From the NCBI RefSeq assembly GCF_000375585.1, contig NZ_AQWP01000008.1:1-64000 (forward strand): DNA of 64,000 nt, given 5' to 3'. This document shows, one piece after another, positions 19,110-28,275 of the stretch (position 1 is its first letter; every line of letters starts with the position of its first letter). A program made the position numbers and the translations under genes. Source of the stretch: Sinorhizobium meliloti 4H41 (lineage in GTDB: Bacteria; Pseudomonadota; Alphaproteobacteria; Rhizobiales; Rhizobiaceae). Below the pieces are notes generated by a model. It was not told the DNA's origin, made no database searches, and saw nothing but the letters and a program-made list of their open reading frames with translations.

Positions 19110-20336
19110 TTAGCGGTCTTTCACAACACGGCCGCCTTTGATGATCGTGCGAATGCGCTTGGGGTCGGCAAGGATCGACAGGTCCTTCAGCGGATCGCCG
19201 TCGATAACGATCACGTCTGCGAAAGCCCCTGGTGCGATGATCCCAACCCTTTCCTCCAGCTGGAGGACCCGAGCCGCATCCATGGTGGCCGAGCGGATCA
19301 CTTCGTGTGCCGGTAGAACTCGGCCGCGTAGCTCGAATTCTTGCGCTTGATACTCGTGCATCCCGCCGAGTAGGTCCGAGCCGTAGCCCATTGTTACTCT
19401 GGCCTCGCGCAAGGTCTCCAATGCCGTCAGACCCGCGGTGAGGACGAAATCGATCTTTTCGAGCGATGCCGCCGGCATCCCATGTTCGGCGCCTTCGCGT
19501 GCCAAAGCGGCATATGTGATGTTCGTAGGAACCACTACGGCGCCGGACTTCCGTACCTGCTTGGCAGTTGCCGGGGTAATATGATTTCCGTGCTCAATCG
19601 ACCGCACCCCGGCCTCAAGCGCCCTGGCAATGGCTTCATCCGTATAGAGGTGAGCGGCAACATAAGTGTGCTGGTGCGCCGCTTCCTCGACCACCGCCTG
19701 CAGTTCTGGAAGGCTGAACGCGACCGCATCTATCGGGTCGGTTGGCGAACAAACACCTCCGCTGCCCATGACCTTGACGAAGCGCGCTCCCGCCTTCAGC
19801 TCCTCCCTGGCCGCCCGTCGCACTTCCGGTTCGCCGTCGCAAATGCGGCCAAGCGCACCGAGCTGGTCGAGGTAATAATCCGCAGGGCGCCGATTGTGCC
19901 TATCGCGAAAATCGGTATGGCCGCCCGTCTGAGACAGTGCCTTGCCGCAAATCACAAGGCGCGGTCCCTCGATAAGGCCGTATTCGACAGCGTCAACCAG
20001 GCCTTGATCGGCGCCGCCCATGTCGCGTACCGTCGTGAAGCCACGGCTCAGCATTCCGCGCATGGTATTTGCGGCATGGAGCGCGACGAGCGTGTTGGGC
20101 AGCTCAGCGTTCGCGGCAAGGTTTCCTTTCACGGTAACGACATGCACGTGACAATCAATCAGCCCCGGCATGACGAAGCGCCCCGCCGCGTCAAAAATGC
20201 GGGCGTCCGCCGGGGCCTTCAAGCGCTCTCCAACTTCGGCAACGTATCCATCCGCCATCAGAACATCCACCCGATCCGCAGCACGGTCAGCGGTGCCATC
20301 CACGATGGCAGCATTGCGAATAACGATTGTTTTCAT
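19110..20336 (-). CDS. Metal-dependent amidohydrolase (imidazolonepropionase/prolidase-like)
   Basis: From the ATG at 20336 the protein has 408 residues. It is an amidohydrolase-superfamily TIM barrel with a small N- and C-terminal beta domain: HVH at 63-65 (metal site), the FVKVMGSGGV segment with the probable carbamylated Lys, AAHLYTDEAI and SIEHGNHI with metal His residues, and the catalytic Asp in YGSDLLGG. No signal peptide is seen, so it should be cytoplasmic. Relatives hydrolyse cyclic amides, dipeptides or organophosphates; the substrate cannot be told. A decayed prolyl-oligopeptidase piece lies just upstream, so a former peptide-use operon is possible. Confidence 0.8.
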   Translation of the reverse strand: MKTIVIRNAAIVDGTADRAADRVDVLMADGYVAEVGERLKAPADARIFDAAGRFVMPGLIDCHVHVVTVKGNLAANAELPNTLVALHAANTMRGMLSRGFTTVRDMGGADQGLVDAVEYGLIEGPRLVICGKALSQTGGHTDFRDRHNRRPADYYLDQLGALGRICDGEPEVRRAAREELKAGARFVKVMGSGGVCSPTDPIDAVAFSLPELQAVVEEAAHQHTYVAAHLYTDEAIARALEAGVRSIEHGNHITPATAKQVRKSGAVVVPTNITYAALAREGAEHGMPAASLEKIDFVLTAGLTALETLREARVTMGYGSDLLGGMHEYQAQEFELRGRVLPAHEVIRSATMDAARVLQLEERVGIIAPGAFADVIVIDGDPLKDLSILADPKRIRTIIKGGRVVKDR

Positions 20337-20385
20337 CCATGCGCCCCACGGTTTTCGCGTAGAATCGGCCACTGACAGAACGCCA

Positions 20386-20694
20386 TCACTTCCAGATATG
20401 ACATGCGGGGCTCCGCCCTGCCTCGATGGTCGGCCAAACACCGATCAGGAAGGCGCAATCCTCGGGGCTTGTCGCGATCGCCGTATTCGTCAATCCAGCT
20501 CGCGCCTCCGAGTAGCTTCCTGTAGCGGAGCATATCGATAAGCGGACAGAACTGCGATCCGCCGAGAGGTGCAGTGTTCTCGCCAATTGCTCCGCGACCC
20601 AGACGAGGGCTTCTTCGTCATCGATGTCTTCAAGCCAGAGATGAGGATTATTGTTGGGGGCATTCAGCCTCGGGCGAGAATCGACACCACTCAT
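20386..20694 (-). pseudogene. Relic of prolyl oligopeptidase (S9) gene, N-terminal end
   Basis: The start region encodes NPHLWLEDIDDEEALVWVAE, QLARTL, the usual N-terminus of S9 prolyl oligopeptidases (DPYLWLED..ALAWV pattern). After that the frame is lost; a piece resembling the ..DKPRGL.. propeller strand appears in another frame near 20333-20533. The gene is truncated and frameshifted. Similar peptidase genes are known on S. fredii symbiotic plasmids. Confidence 0.5.
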
Positions 20695-21228
20695 CTAAAG
20701 ACACCATAGTTGTAAAGCACTCCTAGGGCCGGAATTCCCAATCGGGGATGTCGCATTTTTCCTCGCTTCCCAGATAGTCAAAAGCTGTGCCAACTGCACA
20801 TGACCTTCTTCCCGGATGGGTTCACCAGCTAAAGTGGGAGCTATCAACAGCTGGCCGGACACTCCCGTGTCGCGGACTCGACATCCTGACAGCCGCCGGC
20901 TGCTGCTCAATGGTCTCAATGCGCTCCGGCACCAAGTCAGAGGTGGGACGCTCCGGAGTGACATCATAATCGCTGGAGCCCGAGCGCTGGTTGGCAAGCT
21001 GCCTGCCCATATACCGGCGACTGCACCTTCGGATTATTCTGCCCCCCGAACGCCGCATCATTCGAGCTTCGCGGGGCCGATCTAGACAGCTACCCCTAAC
21101 TTGATCCTTGATCTAGGCGACCGGCCCAAGTGCGTGGAGAGCGGGATCGCCGCCGGCAGCGTTGACGCGCTTCACGCCAAGGGGTGACATCCCGCCTTTT
21201 TTTGCTTGGCCCGTGTGAAGGCCGCGGA
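20695..21228. other. Non-coding stretch between the S9 relic and nodD
   Basis: No gene, repeat or binding site was recognised. Open frames here are short and without family features. Confidence 0.4.
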
Positions 21229-22206
21229 TCAGAGCTGGGCCGCACAATATTCGTGCTGGTCCGGATTGATGAGGAGCCCGAACGCGGCAAGCGGAGAAGC
21301 CAGCCGGGACGCCTCCTCTACCAGCATCTCGCGCAGCCAAAGACTGGCCGGATCACTATCGTGAAGCGCAGGCCATTGGACGGCCTCGGTGAACGGAAGG
21401 TGTTGTGGCAGTGGAAGCTCGACGATTTGGAGGGGCAGGATTTGCGCGAAATGCTGCGCCAGGCGTAAGGGCATGGTTCCTATACGATCGGTTTCCGACA
21501 GCATGGGCGGGATCATGCTGTATCCGTGTACGACGACGTCGATCCGTCTCTTTTGACCATACTCCAGCAAATACCGTTCCTCGAGGCCTAGCCTCAGGCT
21601 GTCCCCAAAGCCGACGACAACGTGCCCCATCGACATGTATCTCTCGAATGTGAGCGGCTCTGACAGCTGCTTGTTCGAACGACAGCCGACACACACGTGT
21701 ACATCGTCGAACAATTTCGCTCGAGGATGAGCGTTTGACATGAATATCTCCGGCAGAATCAGAAGATCGACGTCGCCGCGCTGGAGAAGGTCCTCATTAT
21801 CGTCGGCGGGAGGCCGAAAATCGAAGCTCACGGAGGGAGCTTGGCGCATCGCACGCTCCACAACCCTTTCGAAAAACACGAGCGTCACGTAGTCGGACAG
21901 GATGATCCTGAAGCGACGATCCGATCGGGCCGGATTAAAGGGCTCCCAGGAAATGATGGAGAGCTGAATGTGCTGCAGAGTCTCCCTGACCGCGGCGGCC
22001 AGCCCTTCCGCACGTGGCGTAGGGACAAATTCGCGGCCACTCATCGTAAAGAGCTCATCGTTGAAATAGGTGCGTAACCGCGCAACCGCTGCGCTCATCG
22101 CCGGCTGACTAAGATTGATGCTGCGTGCCGCCGCCGTGACGTTACGCTCGGTCATCAGGGCGTCGAGCGCGACGAGGAGATTTAGATCAAGACCTTTGAA
22201 ACGCAT
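21229..22206 (-). CDS. nodD: LysR-type nodulation regulator NodD (left copy)
   Basis: A 325-residue Nod[21 protein letters not shown], the helix-turn-helix [20 protein letters not shown], and the effector-binding half with the NodD signatures [31 protein letters not shown] and [20 protein letters not shown]. NodD binds nod boxes and, with plant flavonoids, activates nod genes. It is clearly paralogous to the right copy at 31640-32596, with a longer, different C-terminus. A nod-box-like sequence, pointing away from the gene, begins 7 nt before its ATG. Confidence 0.95.
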   Translation of the reverse strand: MRFKGLDLNLLVALDALMTERNVTAAARSINLSQPAMSAAVARLRTYFNDELFTMSGREFVPTPRAEGLAAAVRETLQHIQLSIISWEPFNPARSDRRFRIILSDYVTLVFFERVVERAMRQAPSVSFDFRPPADDNEDLLQRGDVDLLILPEIFMSNAHPRAKLFDDVHVCVGCRSNKQLSEPLTFERYMSMGHVVVGFGDSLRLGLEERYLLEYGQKRRIDVVVHGYSMIPPMLSETDRIGTMPLRLAQHFAQILPLQIVELPLPQHLPFTEAVQWPALHDSDPASLWLREMLVEEASRLASPLAAFGLLINPDQHEYCAAQL

Positions 22207-22213
22207 GTCTCAT

Positions 22214-22262
22214 TATCCATAGCGTGGATGTATACCGCGTTCCTTATTAGTAATCTAAATTG
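22214..22262 (+). promoter_or_regulatory. Degenerate nod box in front of the left nodD
   Basis: The first half, TATCCATAGCGTGGATG, matches the nod-box half ATCCAT-N3-RYRGATG exactly. The second half (AAACAATC core) is lost. A shared tail (TTATTAGTAAT, AAATTG) links it to the element before the right nodD. It points away from nodD toward a region with no plus-strand gene, so it is probably a remnant of a divergent nodD/nod-operon pair that may still serve nodD autoregulation. Confidence 0.55.
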
Positions 22263-22707
22263 GCGTTTCACAGCACAGAGACGCCGTACGGAAACTTTCA
22301 TTCGCGAATAGGACATTGATCGAGAATTTGAACATTGCGATGTCGGATTACGGACGCGTGTTCGGGCAAGCGGGCGATCCAACCCTCGGGTCGCAACGGT
22401 CGGCCTTCCGTCACCCCACTCTCGAATGTTCCGCCTTCGGTTGAGAGCCTTTGGGGGGTCGGGGCCACCGACCACGAGTGGTCAAACAACGCAGAGCGAG
22501 CTCCTTCTGCGTCGCATGCGAAGTTCATCTTTGAAGCGAACTGCGAATTGCCGACTACATGAAGCGGCTAAACATGACGGATGCTGGTGAAGAGAATGTC
22601 GGCGACACCGACGGCGATCATCCGACGGCGCAGAGACTTATCTGCCGCGTGTTCCGTCTTTCGCTTTCGCTGAGACCGATTATTCTATTTGCGCGTGAGG
22701 GCCTTCA
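22263..22707. other. Spacer between nodD and the AraC-type gene
   Basis: No supported gene is visible. It lies downstream of the AraC-type gene and upstream of nodD. Nothing else was recognised. Confidence 0.35.
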
Positions 22708-23736
22708 TCATTCGCCCTGTCCGGGGGACCTACGAGAATGCAACCCGCTAACGCGCCTCCTCGTTGCGGACGGATTTTCTCCATAGTGTGCCCTATAAAT
22801 TGCGGAGAACCTCCCGAACTGGAAGAATCCCCATTTCAGGCAGATTTCCTTCAAAAGCATCTGGTTCTCTGGATCGAGGAGGTCCTCCCGCGCTGCCCGT
22901 AATCGAAGCATCTGTAGATAGGCTGCAGGCGTTGTGTCCTTGAAAGCACGAAATCCCGCTTCGAGTGCTCTGGTGGAAACACCCGCTGCATGTGCCACCA
23001 TTGGCATTGTAATCGGCTTGTTGATATTGGCGCACATAAACTCGATCCCGCGGCGCACATGTCCGGGAGCAATCATGGAAGGCTTCTTATTCAGTAGATG
23101 CGACAACCGATGAGGCACCATCCTTATTACCACGTCGGCGAGTGCCTCCGTAATATGGGCCATCGCTACGGGGGACCGAATGAGGGGGCCATTATCGCGG
23201 ATCCCGTTGATTATCGCTTCAGTGACATCGCCGATAGTCCTACCGACCGGCATTGACAGGTCCACTTCGGGCAACAGGTCGAGCGAGCCATTGAACGGCA
23301 CGTCGAAAGTTTCGCCAATGGTCCGTTGAATCAACGACCAATTAAGCACCAACTCGTCTATCAGATTGGACTGCCCGTGCATTGAGATGCCGTCAGGCTC
23401 GAAATTCCTGTAAAGAAGCAATTTCCCGGGTTCGGCCGCCGCCATGCGCGAACCGTATGTGACCCCCATGCCACCTCTGCGCGGCACTACGATCGATAGG
23501 TGCTCTGTTGCACCGGCACACCACTGAGCGCGGAACTGAAACCCCGTCTGATGATGACCCGTAATCAATACTGCGCTCTCAGAGGCTGAAAGATCGATCC
23601 CCCAATGGAACTCTTGAACACGGCCGACAAGCTCGGCGTTGAATGTGCCGAAAACCCCTCCCAGCGTTTCGATCATGCTATCGAACGTGGAACCACGATA
23701 TCGAAAAACGGCATTACCGGCGCTATTTTCCATCAT
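22708..23736 (-). CDS. AraC-family transcriptional regulator
   Basis: A 342-residue protein with an N-terminal AraC_binding_2-like sensor half (about 1-220) and a C-terminal AraC/XylS DNA-binding half: FMCANINKPITMPMVAHAAG, VSTRALEAGFRAFKDTTPAAY, and WGFFQFGRFSAIYRAHYGEN, which fits the second helix-turn-helix signature. It probably senses a small molecule. It sits among nodulation genes on the minus strand, between a nodD and a nodD relic, and could be part of the symbiotic regulatory set; the target genes are unknown. Confidence 0.85.
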   Translation of the reverse strand: MMENSAGNAVFRYRGSTFDSMIETLGGVFGTFNAELVGRVQEFHWGIDLSASESAVLITGHHQTGFQFRAQWCAGATEHLSIVVPRRGGMGVTYGSRMAAAEPGKLLLYRNFEPDGISMHGQSNLIDELVLNWSLIQRTIGETFDVPFNGSLDLLPEVDLSMPVGRTIGDVTEAIINGIRDNGPLIRSPVAMAHITEALADVVIRMVPHRLSHLLNKKPSMIAPGHVRRGIEFMCANINKPITMPMVAHAAGVSTRALEAGFRAFKDTTPAAYLQMLRLRAAREDLLDPENQMLLKEICLKWGFFQFGRFSAIYRAHYGENPSATRRRVSGLHSRRSPGQGE

Positions 23737-23974
23737 GCATTCTCCAGGTTCACTATTGCTGCTTTTATCGTTCCTGCTGGTTTCAATTTCAAAGGACCTG
23801 ACGAGAGATGTGCATGCATTCCAATTGCGGCGCGATAGTGCCAGATGTCCGCGCAGAGCTTCGTTGCCGCTGAGGACTTGCTTGACAGGAGTTCCTTGCA
23901 GCCGACAAAATCGTCTCCTAATTGCGTTGAAGCGCGGCTCGGACCGATCATGATTTCCGCCAAATTCGCACCGA

Positions 23975-24133
23975 GCGATTTATAACGACTGCTCGTGAAT
24001 GGGCCAGTAGTCGGGCGGCGGCCGCACTCAGGGCCGGCTGGCTGAGATTGCGTGCCGCGGCCCGTGACGTTACGCCCGGTCATCAGGGCGTCGAGCGCGG
24101 CGACGAGATTTAGATCAAGGCCTTAAACCGCAT
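23975..24133 (-). pseudogene. Relic of a third nodD (N-terminal end)
   Basis: The minus strand from the ATG at 24133 matches the first roughly 50 codons of the intact nodD genes (compare 22060-22206), for example GATTTAGATCAAGG near 24109. A missing base early on breaks the frame, and the later part encodes ARNLSQPALSAAAARLLAHS, equivalent to the nodD helix-turn-helix. The rest is absent. It lies directly behind the nodA-nodB stump, so a nodD copy has recombined there. Confidence 0.75.
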
Positions 24134-24314
24134 ATCTGCAAGTAGGGGGCGGATCTATGCCAGCCAAGCGCTTGATCGACGGCTCCATTGGAAGAAGGTC
24201 ATTGCCAGAACTCAAACGGACGGCTGGCAGATCCGCCGGCTGGGGCATGCGCCGTCGGTCCCGCTGGCCACCGGCTTCGGACTGCGGGCGAGACCGCATG
24301 AGATCGCCAATGAG

Positions 24315-24350
24315 CGTCGGCACTTCGGACAGGCAGTCGAGGTGGCTCAT
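24315..24350 (-). pseudogene. Stump of nodB
   Basis: An ATG overlaps the nodA stop (ATGA), as in intact nodAB operons, and the first 12 codons [12 protein letters not shown] match the NodB start (M-x-HLD-x3-EVP). After that the similarity stops; the frame runs on to 24123 without the deacetylase motif TFDDGP. So nodB is cut off here and nodA is separated from any nodBC. Confidence 0.6.
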
Positions 24351-24937
24351 AGCTCTGGTCCATTCCGGTCGATCATCTTGGCTGCGGGCCAGTCGGAGAG
24401 CGGCCGACTCACAGGCAGGACGATGACAAGAGGTTCCTCGACGCGCGTGGGCGGCAGGTCCATACGCGCGTGTGGCAGCGTGGATCGTACGCTAATCCCA
24501 GACATAACAGTCACCAGGCCGTGTCGGCCGAACCGCTCAATGTGTTTCCGCAGCTGGTTGCGGACGGTACCGAAAGCGAATGGAACTTCAAGCTCCTGCA
24601 GTGTTGGAAGCATGACATGTATCGAATGGGCGATTCCGAGTCCCTCGAGATCCGGACGCACTCCATACAAGCCGAGTTCAGCCACCAGCAGGTCGACTTC
24701 GTCAACCTTGATGAAACGGCGCAGCAGGCCCATGTGGGCCGCTACGCCGCTGGAATCGTAGGCGATGGCACGAAGCTCAGGTCTTGCCCCGGCCCAGCTT
24801 TGACTGCCTTCGAACGGCTTCGCGTTAAAGGCCCCTGTCGGGCCATAGGTCCTTCGAAAGAAGTCCGTGAGCTCGACATGGTCGGAGAGTTGCAACTCGT
24901 TTTCCCAACACAATTTCCACCGCACGTTAGAGCGCAT
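24347..24937 (-). CDS. nodA: Nodulation N-acyltransferase NodA
   Basis: A full-length 196-residue Nod[79 protein letters not shown], and the end MIDRNGPEL. It attaches the fatty acid to the de-acetylated chitin oligomer in Nod factor synthesis, in the cytoplasm. No frameshift or stop is seen. nodB and nodC are not downstream; only 12 nodB codons follow. Separation of nodA from nodBC is known in some rhizobia such as R. etli. A degenerate nod box and a palindrome that fits the NolR pattern lie about 290 nt upstream. Confidence 0.96.
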   Translation of the reverse strand: MRSNVRWKLCWENELQLSDHVELTDFFRRTYGPTGAFNAKPFEGSQSWAGARPELRAIAYDSSGVAAHMGLLRRFIKVDEVDLLVAELGLYGVRPDLEGLGIAHSIHVMLPTLQELEVPFAFGTVRNQLRKHIERFGRHGLVTVMSGISVRSTLPHARMDLPPTRVEEPLVIVLPVSRPLSDWPAAKMIDRNGPEL

Positions 24938-25222
24938 GCAAAGACCTTTTTTGCTGTTGAATGGAGTTCGGAGGTGTCGACCGTACGACCAAGTTTATTG
25001 CTCGCTTCGTCAAGGCGCAGTCGGATCACCGTGCAGGTGCAACCGGTTTAGCAGGCCCTCGTGGTCACCCTGGATATGGGGGATCTAACGGGAGATGTAG
25101 GGGCGTCTGGGCTTGTTCGTTTCCGGGAGGCTGCGAAGTCCAGCATGAATGGATCCTGTTCCGACGCTTAGGCCCGCTGTGGCCAGTGTTGCGATGACGG
25201 CAAGCGCATTAAGGTCGCCACG
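24938..25222 (-). other. Long leader of nodA
   Basis: No gene recognised. A long untranslated leader between nod box and nodA is common in rhizobia. Confidence 0.35.
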
Positions 25223-25246
25223 CCAATTTAGCGCATGCTAAATTGG
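25223..25246. promoter_or_regulatory. Palindrome with NolR-like pattern upstream of nodA
   Basis: CCAATTTAGC-GCAT-GCTAAATTGG has perfect 10-bp arms. It fits the published NolR recognition pattern (A/T)TTAG-N9-A(T/A) on both strands. NolR is the repressor that acts near nodD1/nodA in Sinorhizobium. The location, about 290 nt upstream of nodA, agrees with such a role, but nothing else supports it. Confidence 0.45.
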
Positions 25247-25282
25247 GCGTATTTCGATGAACTGACAATCTATATAGAATAT
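25237..25282 (-). promoter_or_regulatory. Possible degenerate nod box for nodA
   Basis: On the minus strand a segment with ATAGATT (for RYRGATG), then ATCGAAAT and CCAATTTAGC follows the order of nod-box blocks, but with an extra two bases between the halves and a weak first half. It ends inside the palindrome at 25223-25246. Its place before nodA is right. This may be a decayed box or chance. Confidence 0.35.
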
Positions 25283-25756
25283 CTGCCAGTAAGCTGCTCA
25301 GGCATAGCCAGGCACGTGACGAGCAAATAGTTCGTGTCCGGCACCCCAGCGGCACGTCAAGCGGAGGTGGCAGACAGCGTAATCCAGGCCAGGTGGCCCA
25401 ATGACCGCTGGTCAACCTTAACAACCCTCGTGAGGTGGAAGTCACCAGCACGCTTGTCTACGCTGAAGGCGGTGGTGCGGTCCTGCGTTCCCAAAGCTAC
25501 ATGGCCGCGTCCCCACATGAGACGTTGAAAGCTCCTTGAACCCGCGATTGGACACCCGGCGCATGCCTTTAAAGCGAATGATCGCCTGGATCTAAATGCG
25601 GGCGGCCACGCATCCGTCAGTGCCCTCAACGTACCGCATTCGAGAATAACTCGCTTGCGTTACCATGCCTTATGGCTCCCACGACGGGCGACATCGGTGC
25701 GAAAGGCACCACCACGAGCCGAGATCAAGACCTGGAAAAGGCAGGGCGCCCCCATA
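25283..25756. other. Spacer between the nodA control region and the nodN nod box
   Basis: No gene, repeat or known motif recognised; open frames on both strands are short and unlike known proteins. Confidence 0.35.
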
Positions 25757-25805
25757 TATCGAGAATGTGGATCGGTGCCATCCAAACAATCAATTTATCA
25801 AACCT
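25757..25805 (+). promoter_or_regulatory. nod box upstream of nodN
   Basis: The sequence follows the 49-bp nod box with correct spacing: ATCGAG-N3-GTGGATC-N4-CCATC, then CAAACAATCAATTTATC. The strongest part, ATCCAAACAATCAATTT, is nearly perfect. It points to the plus-strand nodN-like gene, whose ATG is 316 nt downstream. NodD binding with flavonoid would switch that gene on. Confidence 0.85.
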
Positions 25806-26121
25806 GGTCAAGTGCTATTAGAACAAGATGAAGTAAAGAACAAAGGCAGGAAGTTTTTCATGCTCCCATAGGTACGATGCCGTCCGTCTCCCATAATGGC
25901 TATTGGTCCAGGATCACTATCTCAGCCACTTAAAAAGTCGGCGGAGGGAGGTCCATGCGACCCCCGTCGTGATCAACCGCAGCGCGACGCACAAGCGGCG
26001 GGGACCGCGTCCGTTGGGCGTCAGGCAGCTGAGCGGATAGCTTCCTAAAATCGTACCCCGCTCTTCTAGAGCCTCGCCTAACAACTACAGTTCGGCTCGA
26101 GGCCCTTGTCAGGATAACTAC
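25806..26121 (+). other. Leader between nod box and nodN
   Basis: No gene seen. In R. leguminosarum nodM lies between the nod box and nodN; I see no nodM trace here. Confidence 0.35.
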
Positions 26122-26730
26122 ATGCCGCAAGAAATCTCGCTCTCAGATGTCAAGGACCTGATCGGCAAGGAGATCGGCGTCTCCGACTGGATCACCGTGA
26201 CACAAGAGACCATTGACAACTTCGCGGGGGCGACGGGAGACTTCCAGTTCATTCACACCGACCCGGTACGCGCAGCAACGGAGACACCATTCGGCGGCAC
26301 GATCGCGCATGTTTTCCTGTCTCTCTCGCTGCTCTCGGTGATGAATTACAATTGCCTGCCGAAGCTCCGCGAGCTGACGATGGGCATCAATTATGGGTTC
26401 GACAAGGTTCGCTTCATGGCGCCGGTCAAGTGCGGCGCACGCGTGCGCGGCCGCTTCACCATGGCCGACGCCCGCTTCTGCGCCGCCAGCATGCTGATGA
26501 TTATCTATGACGTGACAGTGGAGATCGAGGGCGAAAGAAAGCCCGCACTCAGTGCAACGTGGCAGACAATGATTCAATTCGACGCAAAGCTCATGTCTGA
26601 GCAGGCCCGGCGAGCGACTTTCGCCGGACGCGCAGGCGCATTCCGGCCGCCGCACAATAGAGGTTTGGCTTGCCCTGACCGGGCAGCGCTTCCAGGAAGG
26701 GAGCGATCCACTCTTCACGCGCGAGCGTAG
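26122..26730 (+). CDS. nodN: NodN-like MaoC-fold dehydratase
   Basis: A 202-residue protein whose first 155 residues match NodN: IGVSDWITVTQETIDNFAGA, TGDFQFIHTDPVRAA (hot-dog hydratase dyad Asp40 and His45), FGGTIAHVFLSLSLLSVM. NodN has the fold of R-specific enoyl-CoA hydratases and affects Nod factor production or quality; its substrate is not established. The last 45 or so residues (from about 156) are arginine-rich and unlike the family, probably a read-through into non-homologous DNA after loss of the original stop. AGGA precedes the ATG. A nod box is located 316 nt upstream. Confidence 0.82.
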   Translation: MPQEISLSDVKDLIGKEIGVSDWITVTQETIDNFAGATGDFQFIHTDPVRAATETPFGGTIAHVFLSLSLLSVMNYNCLPKLRELTMGINYGFDKVRFMAPVKCGARVRGRFTMADARFCAASMLMIIYDVTVEIEGERKPALSATWQTMIQFDAKLMSEQARRATFAGRAGAFRPPHNRGLACPDRAALPGRERSTLHARA

Positions 26731-26972
26731 ACTAGCCTGGCCCGGGAGCTTTCGGGATGGCAGCTCCTATAACGGTCTTGAGAGCCAGATTCGCGCGTTT
26801 GGCATCAAAAGTTCCTAGCTTCTCAAAGTAGTCATCACCACGGTAGTCGGATCATGCGGTGCCTGCCTTGCAATTGTCATACTTAAGGTAATCATGTTGC
26901 ACTGCACCATAATCGGTTTGTCGTGCACTGTGGTTGCCGTTTCCCTATGGCGCATGATCGAAGGAGTTAACC

Positions 26973-27215
26973 ATGCCAAATTCAGCAAACAATGCAGGTG
27001 CCCCTGTGACGAAGCAGGGCTACGTTGATATTGGTGATGCTGTTCGGCGATCTCGCGAAGCGGTTGGATATAGCATCGAGGATCTTGCGTTGACCTGCGG
27101 ACTGACTGGCGCGGAAATCACTAGGATTGAACTCGGTGATGATGTCGACCCAGACAAGCTCAGGCGCATCGCGGCGGCACTTCGAGTGCCAACCTCCACT
27201 TTCCTGCTGGACTAA
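26973..27215 (+). CDS. Small XRE-family helix-turn-helix protein
   Basis: An 80-residue protein with a single Cro/C1-type domain: GDAVRRSREAVGYSIEDLAL, TCGLTGAEITRIELGDDVDP, DKLRRIAAALRVPTSTFLLD. AAGGAG lies 7 nt before the ATG. It is likely a DNA-binding regulator or an orphan antitoxin; no partner gene is adjacent. Its targets are unknown. Confidence 0.75.
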   Translation: MPNSANNAGAPVTKQGYVDIGDAVRRSREAVGYSIEDLALTCGLTGAEITRIELGDDVDPDKLRRIAAALRVPTSTFLLD

Positions 27216-27372
27216 CGGAAAGGGGGTGACACTGCCAGCGATACCCGACGCCTCTTGTTGCTAAAGACGCACTTTACACCGCCACAGCTTTGTTGAAACT
27301 CGCCATGATCGGCGACTACCAGTGACCTTAATAGCCATTGTCCACGGATGTATTGCCTTTGGCGGCACCAGG

Positions 27373-27395
27373 GCCGGGTTCAGCCCGGCTTTTTT
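27373..27395 (+). terminator. Intrinsic terminator
   Basis: GCCGGG-TTCAG-CCCGGC followed by TTTTTT is a textbook rho-independent terminator on the plus strand. It is 158 nt behind the XRE gene stop, so it may end that transcript or a short untranslated RNA. Confidence 0.7.
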
Positions 27396-27532
27396 GTACG
27401 CTACGTGACTGAACGGGTCCCCTGTGTTGCGCTCCTGCCAATAGGGCGTACATTGCTCTCATCAGCGGCTGGTTACACGGGCGCCGCTGGCTGGAAGATC
27501 TGCGCTTTCGCCCCAGCTAAGCGAGTTGCGCA

Positions 27533-27739
27533 ATGTATTGTGGCAATGATTCCTATAACGCTCCCCTCTCGCCTGACGACCTCGACTTGCTCCAAAGCAT
27601 CCTCGATGAGGAAATCAGGGTCCGACGCATTCCGATTACAAGCGACCGAGCCGATGAGCTTGCCGGAAAGCTCATCAGGCTGTTTCAGTCGGGAGTGAGG
27701 CAGCCTGATGTCCTTCGTTTAATGATCAGGACCGGGTGA
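27533..27739 (+). CDS. Small conserved-looking hypothetical protein
   Basis: A 68-residue acidic, mostly helical protein: PLSPDDLDLLQSILDEEIRV, ITSDRADELAGKLIRLFQSG, VRQPDVLRLMIRTG. The composition and codon pattern look like a real gene, and small proteins of this style occur on rhizobial symbiotic plasmids. There is no strong ribosome site. No function can be assigned. Confidence 0.55.
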   Translation: MYCGNDSYNAPLSPDDLDLLQSILDEEIRVRRIPITSDRADELAGKLIRLFQSGVRQPDVLRLMIRTG

Positions 27740-28275
27740 AAGCCTCACCGCCGTGGATGGGCCGTCTTGACGGCGGTTGTAGCGACTTCGCCAGCGATCG
27801 AAGAAAGCTCGCTCGTGCAATCGTGGCGGGTGATAACGCGCGCGTGTCGATATGGGCAACCACCGGCATCCCGCCCATTTCACGCGTAAGTTTCAGGCCT
27901 GACCGTGTCGGTGACAAGGAGCGAGGCAAGACAGGGATGACCCATGCCGGCATTGAGGCTTGATTAGGTTTGTCGACCGGCTTTCTCAATGTCCTTCTTC
28001 GCGGCCTGACCGAAAGGTCACCTGTACCCCCTCGGAACGGGCACTACGCGGCCAGCGATCGTCAACGCGATGTTCATGTTGTCCTTGATGCGCCGCCTGA
28101 GTAGGATGAAGGGGGCGTTCTGAAGGACCATCGCCTGAATGCGACGACGTCGGCCCCACTGGATCCCGTCGGCGTTGCCCGCGGCACATGCAATTGATAT
28201 TTGCCGATTCGCATCCGTCGATGCGGATCGTTGCGTCACCGTAATTCCGTTCCAAGGCGATGGGCGAAATGGTGG
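27740..28275. other. Gene-poor stretch
   Basis: A minus-strand frame ending near 28018 (…IALTIAGRVVPVPRGYR) could be the tail of a decayed gene, but I cannot place it in a family. Nothing else is recognised. Confidence 0.3.
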
